The position numbers and the translations under genes are program-made. The notes beneath the pieces are model-generated. The model was not told the DNA's origin, searched no databases, and saw only the letters and a list, made by a program, of their open reading frames with translations. Below, in pieces: positions 1 to 7,869 of a stretch of 64,000 bases of DNA. Origin of the DNA: Paracraurococcus sp042666655 (GTDB taxonomy: Bacteria; Pseudomonadota; Alphaproteobacteria; Acetobacterales; Acetobacteraceae). The stretch covers positions 744,001 to 808,000 of the forward strand of contig NZ_JBHTDE010000001.1 in assembly GCF_042666655.1 (NCBI RefSeq). Reading direction: 5' to 3'. The number at the start of each line of letters is the position of its first letter. Position 1 is the first letter of the stretch.

Positions 1-132
1 TTTCCGCCCTGCGATGGGTTTTCCCCGCGTCACGGATGACGCGACGTCGAGAGGACCGCATGACGCGCGCCATCCAGGCCAGCCTCGACCCCTTCCACTG
101 CCCGCCGGCCCGGCGCTGAGGCTCCCGAACGC

Positions 133-1053
133 ATGCCCGTCCTCACCGTCCGCCACGTCACCACCTACCGCTACCGCCAGCCGGTGGCCTTCGGCGAGCA
201 CCGCATGATGCTCCGCCCGCGCGAGGGGCACGACCAGCGGCTGTTCGAGGCGCGGCTCGACATCACCCCGAAGCCGGCGGAGCTGCGCTGGCTGCACGAC
301 GTGTACGGCAACAGCGTCGCCATCGCCCGCTTCGGCGGCCGGGCCAAGGAGCTGCGCTTCGACAGCGAGGTGCGGCTCGACCACCGGCCGCACAACCCGC
401 TCGACTACCAGCTCGAGGACTATGCCAAGACCTTCCCCTTCGCCTACGGGATGGAGGAGGTGCCCGACCTGGCGCGCTCGATCGAGCGGCACTGGCGCGA
501 CGACGAGCGCGCGGTGGACCGCTGGGCGCGGCGCTTCCTGCGCCGGGACGGCCCGACCGGGACGCTCGAGATGCTGGAGGCGATGACCCACGGCATCAAG
601 GCGGAGCTCAGCTACATCCCGCGCCACGAGCGCGGCATCCAGGACCCGGTGAAGACGCTGCGGCTCGGCAGCGGCACCTGCCGCGACTTCGCCGTGCTGA
701 TGATGGAGGCGGCGCGCTCGCTCGGCCTCGCCGCGCGGTTCGTCTCCGGCTACCTCTACAGCCCCGGCGTCGAGGGCCGCGGCGAGGCGCGGGTCGGCGG
801 CGGCGCCACCCATGCCTGGGTGCGGGTCTACCTGCCCGGCGCCGGCTGGGTGGAATTCGATCCCACCAACGCGATCGTCGGCAATCGTGATCTGATCCGG
901 GTGGCCGTCGCCCGCGATCCCGCGCATGCGCTGCCGCTGTCCGGCACCTGGACCGGATTCCCCTCCGACAGCCTCGGGATGACCGTGGATGTCGCCGTCA
1001 CCAGCGAGGCGAAGCCGGTGGTCGCGGCCCGTCCCCGCGCCGCCGCGCTTTGA
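133..1053 (+). CDS. Transglutaminase-like cysteine protease family protein
   Basis: A 306-residue protein with an N-terminal bacterial transglutaminase beta region (about residues 1-90) followed by a papain-like transglutaminase core. The catalytic triad is visible: Cys183 in GSGTCRDFA, His227 in GGATHAW and Asp243 in EFDPTN. Such proteins (COG1305) are cytoplasmic amidases or proteases, often encoded beside ATP-grasp and alpha-E proteins; their substrates are mostly unknown. No signal peptide is seen. The start is the ATG at 133; a GAGG about 12 nt upstream is only a moderate ribosome site. It leads a three-gene run with another transglutaminase-like gene and an N-formylglutamate amidohydrolase. 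The family call is firm, the substrate is not known. Confidence 0.88.
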   Translation: MPVLTVRHVTTYRYRQPVAFGEHRMMLRPREGHDQRLFEARLDITPKPAELRWLHDVYGNSVAIARFGGRAKELRFDSEVRLDHRPHNPLDYQLEDYAKTFPFAYGMEEVPDLARSIERHWRDDERAVDRWARRFLRRDGPTGTLEMLEAMTHGIKAELSYIPRHERGIQDPVKTLRLGSGTCRDFAVLMMEAARSLGLAARFVSGYLYSPGVEGRGEARVGGGATHAWVRVYLPGAGWVEFDPTNAIVGNRDLIRVAVARDPAHALPLSGTWTGFPSDSLGMTVDVAVTSEAKPVVAARPRAAAL

Positions 1054-1088
1054 TTGCATCGTTTCATCAACCGAGAGGAGATAGCGCC

Positions 1089-2018
1089 ATGCAGATTCGC
1101 GCCGGCTTCGAGATCGCCTACGACTGTCCCCAGCCGACGCCCATGCTGCTGGCGCTGAGTGTCCATCCCTCGCGCATGCCGGACGTGATCGGCCCGCACC
1201 GCATCACCTTCGACCGGCCGATCGGCGCGACCGAGTACCGCGACAGCTTCGGCAACATCTGCACCCGCATCCTGGCCCCGACCGGGCGGCTGACCATGTC
1301 CTGCGACTTCCTGGTGCACGACCCCGGCACCCACGACGCGCAGGTGCCGGAAGCGACGCAGCACGCGGTGCAGGACCTCCCGGACGAGGCGCTCGTCTTC
1401 CTGCTCGGCAGCCGCTACTGCGACACCGACCGGCTTTCGGAGACCGCCTGGTCGCTGTTCGGCGGCACCCCGCCGGGCTGGCCCCGGGTGCAGGCGATCT
1501 GCGACTACGTGCACGACCGCATCACCTTCGGCTACGAATTCGCCGACCCGACACGCACCGCCTTCAGCGGCCATGCCGAACGCCGCGGCGTCTGCCGCGA
1601 TTTCGCGCACCTCGCCGTCACGCTGTGCCGCTGCATGAACATCCCGGCGCGCTACTGCACCGGTTATCTCGGGGATATCGGGGTGCCGATCCTCGACGTG
1701 CCGGGCGATTTCAGCGCCTGGTTCGAGGTCTATCTGGGCGGCCACTGGCACACCTTCGACGCGCGGCACAACGTCCCCCGCATCGGCCGCATCCTGATGG
1801 CGCGCGGCCGCGATGCGACCGACGTGGCGATCGCCACCACCTTCGGCCCCTGCACCCTGTCCGGCTTCCGGGTCATCACCGACGAGGTCCCGCCGCCGGG
1901 GCCGCTGGCCTGGGCGGCGCAGCCGGACGACCGGATGAACGCGGTGCCCGACCTGCCGGGCGGCCCGGCCACGCTCGGCCAGGGCCTGTCCGACGACCGG
2001 GGCCGGCCGATCGGATGA
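1089..2018 (+). CDS. Transglutaminase-like protein, second copy, His position substituted
   Basis: 309 residues from the ATG at 1089, which has an AGGAG about 8 nt upstream; a longer frame from 1050 lacks such a site. The core contains the nucleophile Cys169 in GVCRDFAHL and a later TFDARHN segment that carries the Asp. The place of the catalytic His reads DFSAWFEVYL, so Ser209 stands where the 133-1053 paralogue has His227. It may therefore be inactive, work differently, or use a nearby His (HWHTF). It starts 35 nt after the first transglutaminase gene and overlaps the next gene by ATGA, so the three are probably one operon. Confidence 0.85.
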   Translation: MQIRAGFEIAYDCPQPTPMLLALSVHPSRMPDVIGPHRITFDRPIGATEYRDSFGNICTRILAPTGRLTMSCDFLVHDPGTHDAQVPEATQHAVQDLPDEALVFLLGSRYCDTDRLSETAWSLFGGTPPGWPRVQAICDYVHDRITFGYEFADPTRTAFSGHAERRGVCRDFAHLAVTLCRCMNIPARYCTGYLGDIGVPILDVPGDFSAWFEVYLGGHWHTFDARHNVPRIGRILMARGRDATDVAIATTFGPCTLSGFRVITDEVPPPGPLAWAAQPDDRMNAVPDLPGGPATLGQGLSDDRGRPIG

Positions 2019-2743
2019 GGGATGCGCCGCCCGCGGTCACCGCGCTGAACGAGGGCGGCGCCTCGCCCTTCGTGCTGGTCTGCGAGCACGCGTCGAATTT
2101 CATCCCGGCCGGGTATGCCTCGCTCGGCCTGCCGGCGGCGGAGCTGGAGCGGCACATCGCCTACGACATCGGCGCGGCGGACCTGGCCCGGCGGCTCTCG
2201 GTCCTGCTGGACGCCCCCTTGTTCCTGGCGGGCTATTCGCGGCTGCTGATCGACCTGAACCGGCCCTGGGCGGCGTCGTCCAGCATCCCGGAGATCAGCG
2301 AGGCGACGCCGATCCCGGGCAATGTCGGCATCGACGCGGCGGAGCGCGCCCGGCGCCAAGCGGCCTGGTTCACCCCCTTCCACGACCGCGTCGCCGGCTT
2401 CCTGGCGGGGCGGCCCGGCGCGGTGGTGATCGGCGTGCACAGCTTCACGCCGGTCTACCTGGGCGAGGCGCGGCCCTGGCATGCCGGCATCCTCTACGGC
2501 CATGCCACCCGCTTCGGCCGCGCCCTGGTCCGTGCCCTGGCCGCGGACCCGGCGCTGGTCGTCGGCGACAACGAGCCCTACCGGATCGAGCTGGAATACG
2601 ACTACACCGTGCCGGTGCATGGCGACGCGGCGGGCCGCGACGCCGTGCTGCTGGAGGTCCGCCAGGACCTGCTCGGCGACGATGCCGGCCGCGCCGCCTG
2701 GGCGCATCGCCTCGCCGCGGCGCTGCCCAGGGCGAGGGGCTGA
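2015..2743 (+). CDS. N-formylglutamate amidohydrolase family protein
   Basis: A 242-residue protein matching the FGase family, which hydrolyses N-formyl-L-glutamate in the last step of one histidine degradation route. Family features are the early VCEHASN segment (metal-binding His), the SRLLIDLNRP segment in the middle, and GVHSFTP later. The ATG at 2015 overlaps the stop of the upstream transglutaminase-like gene in an ATGA, so translation is probably coupled. No hut genes lie nearby. Together with the transglutaminase neighbours, a role in hydrolysing an amide on a peptide or modified glutamate is as likely as histidine catabolism. Family assignment is firm, substrate inferred. Confidence 0.85.
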   Translation: MRDAPPAVTALNEGGASPFVLVCEHASNFIPAGYASLGLPAAELERHIAYDIGAADLARRLSVLLDAPLFLAGYSRLLIDLNRPWAASSSIPEISEATPIPGNVGIDAAERARRQAAWFTPFHDRVAGFLAGRPGAVVIGVHSFTPVYLGEARPWHAGILYGHATRFGRALVRALAADPALVVGDNEPYRIELEYDYTVPVHGDAAGRDAVLLEVRQDLLGDDAGRAAWAHRLAAALPRARG

Positions 2744-2747
2744 CGGG

Positions 2748-3572
2748 TCAGCTTGCGGCGGGCGCCACCGACAGGCCGCGCACCTTGTGCTTCTCGATGA
2801 AGCCGGCGACGAGGCCGGAGGCCTTGGCTTCCTCGACGAAGGCGCTGAGCCAGGCGGCGCCGGCCGCATTCTCCCGCCCCGTGCCGATCGCCTGCTGCAC
2901 CGCCATGAACTGGCCGTCCAGGATGCGGGCCCCCGGCAATCTCTCGATGTCCGTGATCAGGCCCGGCCGCAGCCCGGCATAGACGTCCATCTTCTCGTCG
3001 AGGAACTTCTGGAAGGCGGCACCACCGCCGCCCGGCACCAGCACCAGCTCGGCATGCTTGATGTTGCGCTCGAGCCAAAGCGTATAGGCCGCACCTGCGC
3101 CGCTGCAGATGCGCACGCCCTTGCGGTCCACCTGGTCCATGCCCGTGATCGGCGAGCCGGCCGGCACCAGGTAGGTCGCCTCGATCTCGCAATAGGCGGC
3201 GGTGAAGGCGATCTTCGCCGCGCGCTGCGGCTCGGCGCCGATATTGGCGATGTCCCAGGCATTGCTGCCGGCGGCATCGGCGATCTCGTTCGGCCGCGCA
3301 TGGGGCACCAGCGTCACCGGCACGCCGAGCCGCCGGCCGATCTCCCGCGCCATCTCCGGCGAGACGCCGTCCGGCCCGCCATCCGCGGTGCGGCCGGTGA
3401 CGAGCAGGAAATTGCCCATGTTGATGGCGGCGCGGAGCACCCCGGTGGGGGCCAGCTGGGCGACGATCTCGGGGGTCATGCGGGGCGTTCCATCGCTGCG
3501 GGATTGGGCGCGCGCGGGCGGCGGAACGAGGCTGGCGCCCCAGGACGCCAGCAAGGCGCGGCGCTGCGGCAT
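2748..3572 (-). CDS. ABC transporter substrate-binding protein, amino-acid type
   Basis: A 274-residue periplasmic binding protein of the SBP_bac_3 class. The N-terminus MPQRRALLASW is twin-arginine-like and ends at an ARA-Q cleavage site near residue 22. The mature part has the typical bilobal signature: TGVLRAAINMGNFLL, the lobe-1 segment GVSPEMAREIGRRLGV, and DIANIGAEPQRA. The ATG at 3572 has GGAGGAA about 7 nt upstream. No permease or ATPase genes of this class adjoin it, so it is an orphan binding protein. Its 3' end faces the amidohydrolase gene with a 4-nt gap. The ligand is probably a polar amino acid or similar small molecule; this is inferred only from family. Confidence 0.82.
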   Translation of the reverse strand: MPQRRALLASWGASLVPPPARAQSRSDGTPRMTPEIVAQLAPTGVLRAAINMGNFLLVTGRTADGGPDGVSPEMAREIGRRLGVPVTLVPHARPNEIADAAGSNAWDIANIGAEPQRAAKIAFTAAYCEIEATYLVPAGSPITGMDQVDRKGVRICSGAGAAYTLWLERNIKHAELVLVPGGGGAAFQKFLDEKMDVYAGLRPGLITDIERLPGARILDGQFMAVQQAIGTGRENAAGAAWLSAFVEEAKASGLVAGFIEKHKVRGLSVAPAAS

Positions 3573-3646
3573 CGTCGTTTCCTCCCGCCCGTTCGGCTTG
3601 GACGAGGCGATTAGACGCCGATGGCTGCGGGCCGTCCAGTTCGGGG

Positions 3647-3790
3647 GGCAAGGCCAGGGAGGAAGTATCCAGCCTGGCCCCTCCTCACTTCTTGTGGGCC
3701 TGGCACTCGCCGCGCGGCAGGTGCGAGACTCGGAAAAAGGAAGGGAGGGGGTTGGGGAGGGAATACTTTTCCCTCCCCAACCTTGCTTCC
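3647..3790. repeat. Dispersed intergenic repeat, family I, copy A
   Basis: About 144 nt between the sulfate ABC ATPase gene and the amino-acid binding protein gene. It opens with GGCAAGGCCAGGGAGGAAG, carries a CTCGCCGCGCGGCA block, and ends in a strong hairpin: a 14-bp perfect stem (GGTTGGGGAGGGAA at 3750-3763 with its complement at 3769-3782) around a 5-nt loop. A first hairpin, GGCCAGG/CCTGGCC, lies at 3651-3677. The same blocks recur at about 31.05, 40.01 and 55.70 kb. The large hairpin directly follows the 3' end of the minus-strand sulfate operon and could end its transcript. Confidence 0.75.
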
Positions 3791-4884
3791 TATCCCTCCG
3801 CGAGGCCGAGCGGCCTTTCGGCACGCTGCGCCCGGCCCAGCGCCCGCGTGCCGTCGGCGGCGAAGACCTGCGCCGTGGCGATGTGCAGCCGGCAGGCCGC
3901 CCCGCGTCGGGGCCAATCCGCACCGTCCGGCGCCAGCACGGCATCCAGCGCCAGCCCGCCGGCCTCCACCACCAGGCGCAGCTCGCCCTCGGCCGTGGCG
4001 CGGATCAGGCTGACCACGGCGCCGCCCTCGCCGGGTCGCGCGACCAATTCGCGCGGGCGGAGGAAGGCCGTGGCACGCCCATCCGGCAGGGCGACGCGCA
4101 GCGGCGGCAGGGGCAGCGCGCCGAAGCGCAGCAGGCCGCCGCGCACCTCGCCCTCCAGCCGCGTCGCATGGCCGATGAAGCCGGCGACGAAGGGGCTGGC
4201 GGGGGCGGCGAGCAGAGCCGGCGGCGCGTCGAACTGCACCACCCGGCCGCGCTCCATCACCGCGACGCGGTCGGCGAGCTCCATCGCCTCCTCCTGGTCG
4301 TGCGTCACCAGCAGGGTGGTCAGGCCCAGCCGGTCGTGCAGGCCGCGCAGCCAGCGCCGCACCTCGCGCCGCACCAGCGCGTCGAGCGCGCCGAAGGGCT
4401 CGTCCAGCAGCAGCAGGCGGGGCGAGATGGCCAGCGCCCGGGCCAGCGCCACGCGCTGCCGCTGGCCACCCGAGACCTGGTCGGGGTAGCGGCCTTCCAG
4501 TTCGGGGATCTGCACCAGTGCGAGCAATTCGCGCACCTGCCGGGCGATCTCGGCCGCGGCGGGGCGGGTCACGCGCGGGCGGACGCGCAGGCCGAAGGCG
4601 ACGTTCTCGAACACCGTCATGTGGCGGAACAGCGCATAGTTCTGGAACACCACGCCGATCTGCCGCTCCCGCGCCGGCACGCCGGCCATGTCGCGGCCGG
4701 CGATGCGGATCGCGCCGGCATCGGCGCCTTCCAGCCCGGCGACGGCGCGCAGCAGGGTGGACTTGCCGGAGCCCGACGGGCCGAGCACGGCGACGAATTC
4801 GCCGTCCCTCAGCGCCAGCGAGACGCCGTCGAGCGCGGCGGTGCCGCCGAAGCGGCGGACCAGCCCGCTGACCTCCAGCGTCAT
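3790..4884 (-). CDS. cysA: Sulfate/thiosulfate ABC transporter ATP-binding protein CysA
   Basis: A 364-residue ATPase energising sulfate or thiosulfate import at the inner membrane. Walker A GPSGSGKST is at residues 35-43, followed by the Q-loop FQNYALF, the signature VSGGQRQRVALA, Walker B LLLLDEPFGALD and the H-loop VTHDQEEA. A TOBE-like regulatory domain follows from about residue 240. Its ATG at 4884 overlaps the stop of the cysW gene in an ATGA. It is the last gene of a four-gene operon; immediately after its TAG lies a 14-bp-stem hairpin belonging to repeat family I. The molybdate ATPase ModC is the main alternative, but the paired CysT/CysW permeases and Sbp favour sulfate. Confidence 0.92.
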   Translation of the reverse strand: MTLEVSGLVRRFGGTAALDGVSLALRDGEFVAVLGPSGSGKSTLLRAVAGLEGADAGAIRIAGRDMAGVPARERQIGVVFQNYALFRHMTVFENVAFGLRVRPRVTRPAAAEIARQVRELLALVQIPELEGRYPDQVSGGQRQRVALARALAISPRLLLLDEPFGALDALVRREVRRWLRGLHDRLGLTTLLVTHDQEEAMELADRVAVMERGRVVQFDAPPALLAAPASPFVAGFIGHATRLEGEVRGGLLRFGALPLPPLRVALPDGRATAFLRPRELVARPGEGGAVVSLIRATAEGELRLVVEAGGLALDAVLAPDGADWPRRGAACRLHIATAQVFAADGTRALGRAQRAERPLGLAEG

Positions 4885-5720
4885 GGCGCGACCGCCGCGG
4901 CGCGGCCGGTCAGCCGCTGCAGCACCGCCTTGGCCGCCAGCGTCACCAGGCCGAGCAGCGCCAGCAGGGCGGCGACGGCGAAGGCGCCGGCGAACTGGTA
5001 TTCGTTGTAGAGGATCTCGACATGCAGCGGCATGGTGTTGGTCTGCCCGCGGATATGGCCGGACACGACCGAGACCGCGCCGAATTCGCCCATGGCGCGG
5101 GCGTTGCAGAGCAGCACGCCGGACAGCAGCGCCCATTTGACGTTGGGCAGGGTGACGCGCGTGAAGCTTTGCCAGCCGGTCGCGCCCAGCGTGGCCGCGG
5201 CCTCCTCCTCCTGCCGCCCCTGTTCCTGCATCAGCGGCAGCACGGTGCGGGCGACGAAGGGGAAGGTGACGAAGAGCGTCGCCAGCACCAGGCCCGGCAG
5301 CGCGAAGATCACCTGGATGCCGTGGTCGCGCAGCGACGGGCCGAGCCAGCCCTGCAGGCCGAAGATCAGCACGAAGACCAGGCCGGCGATGACCGGGGAG
5401 ACCGAGAAGGGCAGCTCGATCAGCGCGGTCAGCAGGCGGCGGCCGGGGAAGTCGTGCTTGGCGATGCACCAAGCCGCGGCCAGCCCGCCGATGGTGTTGA
5501 GCGGCACCGCGATGGCGGCGACCAGCAGGGTCAGCCGGATGGAGGCGAGGCTGTCGGGTTCGGCGATCGCCGCCCAGGCCAGGTCCCAGCCGCGCCGCAG
5601 CGCCTCGGTGAACACGGCGGCCAGCGGCAGGCCGAGCAGCACCACGCCGACCAGCAGCGCCAGCCCGCCCAGCAGCAGGTGCAGCCAGCGCGGCGGGTCG
5701 ATGGCGGGGCGCGCCGTCAT
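4881..5720 (-). CDS. cysW: Sulfate ABC transporter permease CysW
   Basis: A 279-residue inner-membrane permease with about six hydrophobic segments; the first begins near residue 14 (LHLLLGGLALLVG). The EAA loop that contacts the ATPase reads EEEAAATLGATGWQSF. The sequence SVVSGHIRGQTNTMPLHVE near residue 225 is characteristic of CysW. It pairs with CysT to form the channel for sulfate delivered by the periplasmic binding protein. The ATG at 5720 overlaps the end of cysT by 4 nt and its stop overlaps cysA by 4 nt, so the operon is tightly coupled. Confidence 0.92.
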   Translation of the reverse strand: MTARPAIDPPRWLHLLLGGLALLVGVVLLGLPLAAVFTEALRRGWDLAWAAIAEPDSLASIRLTLLVAAIAVPLNTIGGLAAAWCIAKHDFPGRRLLTALIELPFSVSPVIAGLVFVLIFGLQGWLGPSLRDHGIQVIFALPGLVLATLFVTFPFVARTVLPLMQEQGRQEEEAAATLGATGWQSFTRVTLPNVKWALLSGVLLCNARAMGEFGAVSVVSGHIRGQTNTMPLHVEILYNEYQFAGAFAVAALLALLGLVTLAAKAVLQRLTGRAAAVAP

Positions 5721-6565
5721 GCGCGGCCCCGGCGCAAGTGCCGCTGCCACAGGTTGAGCGCCAGCAGCACGGGGAAGGCCAGCAGCAGCATCGCCAGGCC
5801 GATCGCCGCGGCGCCGGCATAGTCGAACTGCTCCAGCCGCACCACGATCAGCAGCGGGGCGATCTCGCTGACCATCGGCATGTTGCCGGCGATGAAGATG
5901 ACGCTGCCGTATTCGCCGACGGCGCGGGCGAAGGCCAGGCCGAAGCCGGCCAGCAACGCCGGCAGCAATGCCGGCAGCACCACCCGCGCCAGCACCTGCG
6001 GCCGCGTCGCGCCGAGCGTCGCCGCGGCCTCCTCCGGCTCGGCGCCCAGGTCGCGCAGCACGGGTTCCACCGTGCGGGTGACGAAGGGCAGGCCGACGAA
6101 GACCAGCGCCGCCACCACGCCCCAGGGGGTGAAGGCGACCTTCCAGCCGAAGGCCGCGGCCAGCGGCGCGCCGAGCCAGCCGTTCGGCGCGAGGATCGCG
6201 GTCAGCGCGATGCCGGCGACCGCGGTGGGCAAAGCGAATGGTAGGTCGACCGCCGCATCCAGCAGCGCCCGGCCGGGGAAGCGCAGCCGGACGATGGCCC
6301 AGGCCAGCAGCAGCCCGAGCGGCAGGTCGATGGCAGCGGCCAGCAGCGCCGCGCCGAAGGACAGCCGCAGCGACGCAAGCACGCGGGGTTCGGTGAGCGA
6401 ATGCCAGACGCCGAGCGGGCCGAGTTCCCAGGGCCGGATCGCCAGCGCCGCCAGCGGGATCAGCACGATGACCGAGAGCCAGGCCAGGGTGACGCCGAAG
6501 GCTAGGCCGAAGCCCGGGATGGCGCGGGCCCGGGCAGGCCGTTGCAGGCGCAGCGTCGCGCTCAT
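5717..6565 (-). CDS. cysT: Sulfate ABC transporter permease CysT (CysU)
   Basis: A 282-residue permease with about six membrane segments and an EAA loop (EPEEAAATLGATRPQVLARV). The motifs DLPFALPTAVAGIALTAI and RAVGEYGSVIFIAGN are typical of CysT. The ATG at 6565 overlaps the stop of the upstream binding-protein gene, giving the third ATGA-type junction in this operon. A start 23 codons upstream is open but would lie inside the binding-protein gene. It forms the heterodimeric sulfate channel with CysW. The assignment rests on sequence motifs plus complete operon context. Confidence 0.92.
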   Translation of the reverse strand: MSATLRLQRPARARAIPGFGLAFGVTLAWLSVIVLIPLAALAIRPWELGPLGVWHSLTEPRVLASLRLSFGAALLAAAIDLPLGLLLAWAIVRLRFPGRALLDAAVDLPFALPTAVAGIALTAILAPNGWLGAPLAAAFGWKVAFTPWGVVAALVFVGLPFVTRTVEPVLRDLGAEPEEAAATLGATRPQVLARVVLPALLPALLAGFGLAFARAVGEYGSVIFIAGNMPMVSEIAPLLIVVRLEQFDYAGAAAIGLAMLLLAFPVLLALNLWQRHLRRGRA

Positions 6566-7584
6566 CGGCCCGGGCGGTAGAGACGGTCGAAGGCGCCGCC
6601 ATCGGCGAAATGGGCTTGCTGCGCCCGGGTCCAACCGCCGAAGACGGCATCCACCGTGACCAGCTCCATGGCCGGGAAGCGCGCCGCATTGGCTTCCAGC
6701 AGGGCGGCGTCGCGCGGCCGGTAGAAATGCTTCGCCGCCAGCGCCTGGCCATCCGGCGCGTAGAGGCCGCGCAGGAAGGCTTCCGCCACATCGCGGGTGC
6801 CGCGGCGATCGACGTTCTGGTCCACCACGGCCACCGATGGCTCCGCGAGGATAGAGAGCGGAGGATAGACGATCTCCAGCTTCGCCTGGGGGAATTCCTG
6901 CAGCGACAGATGCGCCTCGTTCTCCCAGGCCAGCAGCACGTCGCCCTGGCCACGCTGGGCGAAGCTGGTGGTGGACCCGCGCGCGCCGGTGTCCAGCACG
7001 GGAACGTTGCGGAACACGCGGCCGAGGAATTCCGCAGCCGCCTGGTCGTTGCCGCCGGGCTGGCGCAGCGCCCAGGCCCAGGCGGCGAGGTAGTTCCAGC
7101 GGGCGCCGCCGGAGGTCTTCGGGTTGGGGGTGATGACCGCGGTGCCGGGCTTCGCCAGGTCGCCCCAGTCGCGGATGCCCTTCGGGTTCCCCTGCCGCAC
7201 CAGGAAGACGATGGTGCTGGTGTAGGGCGCGCTGTTGTGCGGCAGGCGGGTGATCCAGTCGCGCGCGATCAGCCCGCGTTCGGCGATGGCATCGACGTCG
7301 TAGGCCAGCGCCAGCGTCACCACGTCGGCCGGCAGGCCGTCGATCACCGAGCGCGCCTGGCGGCCGGAGCCGCCATGCGAGGTGCTGATGCGGACCGGCT
7401 GACCACCGCCGGCCTGCCAGGATCTGGCGAAGCCGGCATTGTACTCACGGTAGAATTCCCGTGTCGGGTCATAGCTGACATTCAGCATCTCGCGCGGCGC
7501 CTGGGCGCGTGCGGCCGGGGCGGCCAGCAGCACCGGCGCGGCCAGCAGGGCGCGGCGCGTGGGGGGGAGGGATGATCCGGGCAT
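6562..7584 (-). CDS. Sulfate ABC transporter substrate-binding protein
   Basis: A 340-residue periplasmic protein of the Sbp/CysP family. The N-terminus has twin arginines (PPTRRALLAAP) and a hydrophobic stretch ending in ARAQA near residue 29. Family blocks include NVSYDPTREFYREYN, STSHGGSGRQARSVIDG, ADVVTLALAYDVD and PNPKTSGGARWNYLAAW, which bind and enclose sulfate or thiosulfate. The ATG at 7584 has GAGGAGG 8 nt upstream; a frame open 11 codons further lacks it. It is the first gene of the sulfate operon and follows an unusually AT-rich control region. Sbp and CysP cannot be told apart by eye. Confidence 0.92.
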   Translation of the reverse strand: MPGSSLPPTRRALLAAPVLLAAPAARAQAPREMLNVSYDPTREFYREYNAGFARSWQAGGGQPVRISTSHGGSGRQARSVIDGLPADVVTLALAYDVDAIAERGLIARDWITRLPHNSAPYTSTIVFLVRQGNPKGIRDWGDLAKPGTAVITPNPKTSGGARWNYLAAWAWALRQPGGNDQAAAEFLGRVFRNVPVLDTGARGSTTSFAQRGQGDVLLAWENEAHLSLQEFPQAKLEIVYPPLSILAEPSVAVVDQNVDRRGTRDVAEAFLRGLYAPDGQALAAKHFYRPRDAALLEANAARFPAMELVTVDAVFGGWTRAQQAHFADGGAFDRLYRPGR

Positions 7585-7616
7585 CGAGGCAACCTCCTCT
7601 CGGTCAGGCCGTGGCA

Positions 7617-7700
7617 AGACCTATAACAACATCGAAGATCGGTATAATAAGAAAAACACGATCGTATGAAGATATTATGGCTGCCCGATCATGGCCTCTG
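7617..7700. promoter_or_regulatory. AT-rich control region between sulfate operon and dioxygenase gene
   Basis: About 85 nt whose AT content is far above the roughly 30% of its surroundings; it contains TATAACAACATCG, GGTATAATAAG and GAAGATATTATGG. It lies between the divergently transcribed sulfate operon (start 7584) and the dioxygenase gene (start 7870). In enteric bacteria the LysR-type regulator CysB binds AT-rich sites, some containing ATAAC, upstream of such operons; one ATAAC is present here. The exact -35 and -10 positions cannot be fixed by eye. A sulfate-starvation control site is an inference. Confidence 0.4.
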
Positions 7701-7869
7701 CAGCGGCATGCAAGACCACTCAAAACTTTTGCGCAACATAACGCGTCGTAGGTTCGTGGTTTTCCGGCGCGCGGGTCGGCTGGGCGCCGGTCGGTCGATT
7801 GAACAGCGGCGCCGGCCGGTCCTATGCTGACCGCGGGGACGGGCCCCCGAAGACGGGAAGGACGCGCCG

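Noticed and set aside
60..119. A 19-codon open frame with GAGAGGA upstream, before the first transglutaminase gene
   Set aside because: Very short, no family or leader-peptide logic, and too near the window edge to judge.
3647..3790. Family I repeats considered as CRISPR or riboswitch elements
   Set aside because: They are dispersed single units without spacers or cas genes, and show no known aptamer consensus.
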